A stretch of DNA of 64,000 nucleotides, from assembly GCF_017916425.1 (NCBI RefSeq), contig NZ_JAFMSX010000005.1:124001-188000 (forward strand), written 5' to 3'. Below, in pieces: positions 61,186 to 64,000 of this stretch. The notes below the pieces were generated by a model. The model was given only the letters and a program-made list of their open reading frames with translations. It ran no database searches and was not told the origin of the DNA. The DNA is from Nocardioides sp. SYSU D00065 (GTDB lineage: Bacteria > Actinomycetota > Actinomycetes > Propionibacteriales > Nocardioidaceae). Numbering within the stretch: the first letter of the stretch is position 1; every line of letters begins with the position of its first letter. The position numbers and the translations under genes are program-made.

Positions 61186-63084
61186 TCAGGCGGGGTGCTC
61201 GACCAGGGTCAGGCCCTCGTCCAGCGCGGTGACGTCCTCCACGATCGCGCGGGCGATGGTCTGCGCGTCGAGGCCGATCCGCGCCAGGATCGCGTCGCGC
61301 TTGGCGTGGTCGAGGAACTCCTGCGGGATGCCGTGGAGTCGGAACGGCGTACGCACGTCCGCCTCGTTGAGGGTCTGGAGCAGCGCGGCGCCGCAGCCGC
61401 CGACGCGCCCGTTGTCCTCGACGCTGATCACGAGCCGGTGCTCGCGCGCCAGCTGGACGATCACGGGATCGACCGGCTTGACCCAGCGCGGGTCCACGAC
61501 GGTCACGCCGATGCCCTGGGCGGTCAGCCGCTGCGCGACCTCGACGGCGGTGGTGGCCATCGCGCCGACCGCCACGACGAGCACGTCCGGCGCGCCCTCG
61601 CGGACCAGGACGTCGGCACCGCCCGCGCGGTCGATCGCGGGCACGTCGGCCGGCGGGGGGCCCTTGGGGAAGCGCACGACGGTCGGGGCGTCGTCGACCT
61701 CCACGGCCTCGTCGAGCAGCTCGCGCAGCCGGGTCACGTCGCGCGGCGCGGCGAGGCGAAGGCCCGGCACGACCTGCAGGATCGACATGTCCCACATGCC
61801 GTTGTGGCTGGCGCCGTCGTCACCGGTCACGCCCGAGCGGTCGAGGACGAAGGTGACGCCGCACCGGTGCAGGGCCACGTCCATCAGCACCTGGTCGAAG
61901 GCACGGTTGAGGAAGGTGGCGTAGACGGCGAAGACGGGGTGCAGGCCGCCCATGGCCAAGCCGGCGGCCGACGTCACGGCGTGCTGCTCGGCGATGCCGA
62001 CATCGAAGGTGCGCTCGGGGTACTTCGCGGCGAACGCGTCGAGGCCGACCGGGTGCATCATCGCCGCGGTGATGGCCACGACGTCCTCGCGCCGCTCGCC
62101 CAGGTCGACGATCGCCTCGGAGAAGTGGTCGGTCCAGATCTTGCCCTTCGGCTTCTCCGCGCCGGTCTGCACGTCGAAGGGGCCGGGCGCGTGGAACTGG
62201 TCGGCCTCGTGGCGCAGCGCCGGGTCGTAGCCCTGTCCCTTGCGGGTGATGGCGTGGACGATGACGGGACCGTTGAAGCGCTTGGCGTTGGTCAGCGCCT
62301 GCTCCATCGCGGCGCGGTCGTGCCCGTCGACGGGGCCGACGTACTTGAGGCCGAGGTCCTCGAACAGGCCCTGGGGCGCGATGGCGTCCTTCATGCCCTT
62401 CTTGACCGCGTGCAGCGCGTCGTAGGCGGCGTGGCCGACCCCGGGCACGGCGTTGAGACGCTTCTTGACGAGATCGAGCACCTGCTCGTAGCGCGGGTTC
62501 GTGCGCAGCGAGGTCAGCGCGGTAGCCAGGCCGCCGATGGTGGGGGTGTAGGAGCGCTCGTTGTCGTTGACGACGATGACCAGCCGGCTGTTCTTGGCGA
62601 TCGCGATGTTGTTGAGGGCCTCCCAGGCCATGCCGCCGGTGAGGGCACCGTCACCGATGACGGCGACGACGTGGCGGTCCTCGCCGCGGATCGCGTAGGC
62701 CTTCGCGAGGCCGTCGGCGTACGACAGCGACGTCGAGGCGTGCGAGTTCTCCACGATGTCGTGCTCGGACTCGGCCTGGCTGGGGTAGCCGCTGACGCCA
62801 CCCTCCTTGCGCAGCGTGCCGAACGCGGCGTGGCGGCCGGTGACGAGCTTGTGCACGTAGGACTGGTGGCCGGTGTCGAAGACGACGCGGTCGCGCGGGG
62901 AGTCGAAGACCCGGTGGATCGCCAGGGTCAGCTCGACGACTCCGAGGTTGGGACCGAGGTGCCCCGAGTTGGTCGCGACCGTGCGGATCATCACGTCGCG
63001 GATCTCGACCGCGAGCTCGTCGAGCTGCTCCGCCGAGAGTCCACGGAGGTCGCGCGGCGACGCGATCGAGTCGAGGAGTGCCAT
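61186..63084 (-). CDS. dxs: 1-deoxy-D-xylulose-5-phosphate synthase
   Basis: The 632-residue thiamine-diphosphate enzyme starts the MEP isoprenoid pathway from pyruvate and glyceraldehyde-3-phosphate. It shows [36 protein letters not shown], the ThDP motif [16 protein letters not shown]...NDNE, '[20 protein letters not shown]' and a transketolase C-terminal domain. TAGACT at 63093-63098 lies 14 nt from ATG 63084. The product pathway supplies the undecaprenyl chain recycled by the uppP product. Confidence 0.96.
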   Translation of the reverse strand: MALLDSIASPRDLRGLSAEQLDELAVEIRDVMIRTVATNSGHLGPNLGVVELTLAIHRVFDSPRDRVVFDTGHQSYVHKLVTGRHAAFGTLRKEGGVSGYPSQAESEHDIVENSHASTSLSYADGLAKAYAIRGEDRHVVAVIGDGALTGGMAWEALNNIAIAKNSRLVIVVNDNERSYTPTIGGLATALTSLRTNPRYEQVLDLVKKRLNAVPGVGHAAYDALHAVKKGMKDAIAPQGLFEDLGLKYVGPVDGHDRAAMEQALTNAKRFNGPVIVHAITRKGQGYDPALRHEADQFHAPGPFDVQTGAEKPKGKIWTDHFSEAIVDLGERREDVVAITAAMMHPVGLDAFAAKYPERTFDVGIAEQHAVTSAAGLAMGGLHPVFAVYATFLNRAFDQVLMDVALHRCGVTFVLDRSGVTGDDGASHNGMWDMSILQVVPGLRLAAPRDVTRLRELLDEAVEVDDAPTVVRFPKGPPPADVPAIDRAGGADVLVREGAPDVLVVAVGAMATTAVEVAQRLTAQGIGVTVVDPRWVKPVDPVIVQLAREHRLVISVEDNGRVGGCGAALLQTLNEADVRTPFRLHGIPQEFLDHAKRDAILARIGLDAQTIARAIVEDVTALDEGLTLVEHPA

Positions 63085-63100
63085 GTCGGCCGAGTCTATT

Positions 63101-64000
63101 TCATGCCAGGTCGTGGACGGCCACCGACGGCTCGTGGAGACTCCCCATCCAGACCCTGCCGCGGTGCTCGCGGACGCCGGTGACCATGTGGAACCCGGGC
63201 TCGTCGAGGGCGATGTCGTGGACGAGCCGCCCGTCGTCGGCGTAGGCCTGGACCCGGATCGTCCGCGCCGGCGCGGGTTGCAGCCCCTCGGGGATCTTGG
63301 TGATCGCCCGGCGCAGCACCATCGGGGCGGCGCCGAGCCGCTCGACCAGGCCGTCGATCGGGCTGGCGATGGTGACCCAGACGAGCCCGTCGCTGCCGCG
63401 GCTGATGTTGTCGGGGTAGCCCGGCAGGTCGGCGGCGAGGTGGTCGCGCTCGCCGGCTCGCGGCCCGGTCAGCCACAGGCGTACGACGGTGCGCCCGCGC
63501 GTCTCGGCCACGCTCACGTAGGACTCGTCGGTGGCGAGGGCGACCCCGTTGGCGAAGGCGAGTCCGGTGAGGACGACGGTGACGGCGCCGTCCGGGTCGC
63601 GGCGCAGCAGGCGGCCGGTGCGGGTGTCCTGGACGAAGTCGTCCTTCCACCGCTCGATGCCGAAGCGGAGCGAGGAATCGCTGAACCAGATGGTGCCGTC
63701 GGCCGCGACGGCCGCGTTGTTGCAGAACGCCATGGGCCGGCCCTCGACCCGGTCCAGAAGCACCTCGACCGCTCCGGAGCCGGGGTCCACCCGCAGCAGG
63801 CCGCGGTGGGCGTCGCACACGAGCAAGGCGCCGTCGGGGAGCAGCTCGATGCCCAGCGGCCGGCCGCCGGTGTCCGCGACGCGTCGGGTGCTGCCGCTCG
63901 GGGGGTCCAGCGCCCACAGCGCGCCGTCCTCGGTGCCGGTGTACACGGTGCCGTCCGGGCCGACGAGCACGTCCTCCGCGCCCATGGCCGGGACGGGATG
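63101..64000 (-). CDS. SMP-30/gluconolactonase-like beta-propeller, 5' end missing
   Basis: At least 299 residues are present and the frame stays open to the edge. The first in-window Met (63985) follows HPVPA, and family members extend further upstream, so this is probably a fragment lacking its N-terminus. The propeller blades show [73 protein letters not shown] and [19 protein letters not shown]. The pattern fits strictosidine-synthase-like/SMP-30 hydrolases or lactonases. It ends 16 bp before the dxs start, inside the dxs promoter zone. Confidence 0.8.
   Translation of the reverse strand, partial: HPVPAMGAEDVLVGPDGTVYTGTEDGALWALDPPSGSTRRVADTGGRPLGIELLPDGALLVCDAHRGLLRVDPGSGAVEVLLDRVEGRPMAFCNNAAVAADGTIWFSDSSLRFGIERWKDDFVQDTRTGRLLRRDPDGAVTVVLTGLAFANGVALATDESYVSVAETRGRTVVRLWLTGPRAGERDHLAADLPGYPDNISRGSDGLVWVTIASPIDGLVERLGAAPMVLRRAITKIPEGLQPAPARTIRVQAYADDGRLVHDIALDEPGFHMVTGVREHRGRVWMGSLHEPSVAVHDLA

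Overview
The window is GC-rich (about 70% by eye) chromosomal DNA from an actinobacterium, most likely Nocardioides or a relative in the Propionibacteriales. The evidence is mycothiol ligase mshC, an actinobacterial integration host factor (mihF), the DUF3090 / SCO1664 / histidine-phosphatase cluster, two PAC2 proteins, a PriA without helicase motifs, and many GTG starts with TAGGNT-type -10 boxes close upstream. Genus is inference; there is no rRNA marker. Coding density is very high. I saw no tRNA, rRNA, insertion sequence, prophage or CRISPR array.

Layout. 1-17.2 kb is a conserved actinobacterial core block: trmI, an M50 protease, a RecB-type nuclease, a HAD phosphatase, a GntP permease, metH, PAC2, mshC, a kinase-like SCO1664 protein, DUF3090, a histidine phosphatase, corA, an MFS transporter and uppP. 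The order resembles Rv2118c-Rv2136c of M. tuberculosis as I recall it. 17.2-24.3 kb holds an aldo/keto reductase, a DUF5703 protein, an MmcQ/YjbR protein, a hypothetical protein, rpe, a lipid kinase, a stand-alone LigD-type polymerase, a secreted repeat protein and an AAA ATPase. 24.3-33.5 kb is a housekeeping run on the minus strand: mihF, gmk, rpoZ, coaBC, metK, priA, def, fmt, MmcQ and rsmB. 33.6-49.1 kb is the pyrimidine region, in two minus-strand blocks (pyrR-pyrB-pyrC and carA-carB-pyrD-pyrK-pyrD1B-like-pyrF). They are separated by an ABC-F gene, a CoA-transferase and a flavoprotein. 49.2-59.5 kb carries fatty-acid genes: thiolase / fabG4 / htdX, a secreted M23 peptidase, tesB with a second PAC2 gene, and fadA-fadB. 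59.6-64 kb has an amino-acid permease, dxs and the start of an SMP-30-like gene that runs off the edge.

Most notable observations. (1) A family of exactly 50-bp interrupted palindromes occurs nine times at three intergenic loci, including a six-unit array after the first PAC2 gene. One copy shows compensatory change in its inner stem. (2) The pyr operon carries an intact class 2 dihydroorotate dehydrogenase and also a PyrK plus class 1B-like PyrD. The second PyrD keeps the FMN-phosphate region but has replaced several active-site residues, including the catalytic Cys. (3) Near-identical 41-nt leaders, interpreted as PyrR-binding RNA elements that can sequester the Shine-Dalgarno sequence, precede both carA and pyrR. 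(4) The ABC-F gene has a promoter with an A-tract upstream of the -35 box, a five-codon upstream ORF (MWIQD) and a GC-rich hairpin, consistent with WhiB7-type control and ribosome-mediated attenuation. (5) About twenty genes have a TANNNT hexamer whose first base lies 12-15 nt before the start codon, pointing to widespread leaderless transcription.

All assignments come from reading the sequence and remembered family motifs; no database search or structure prediction was run.
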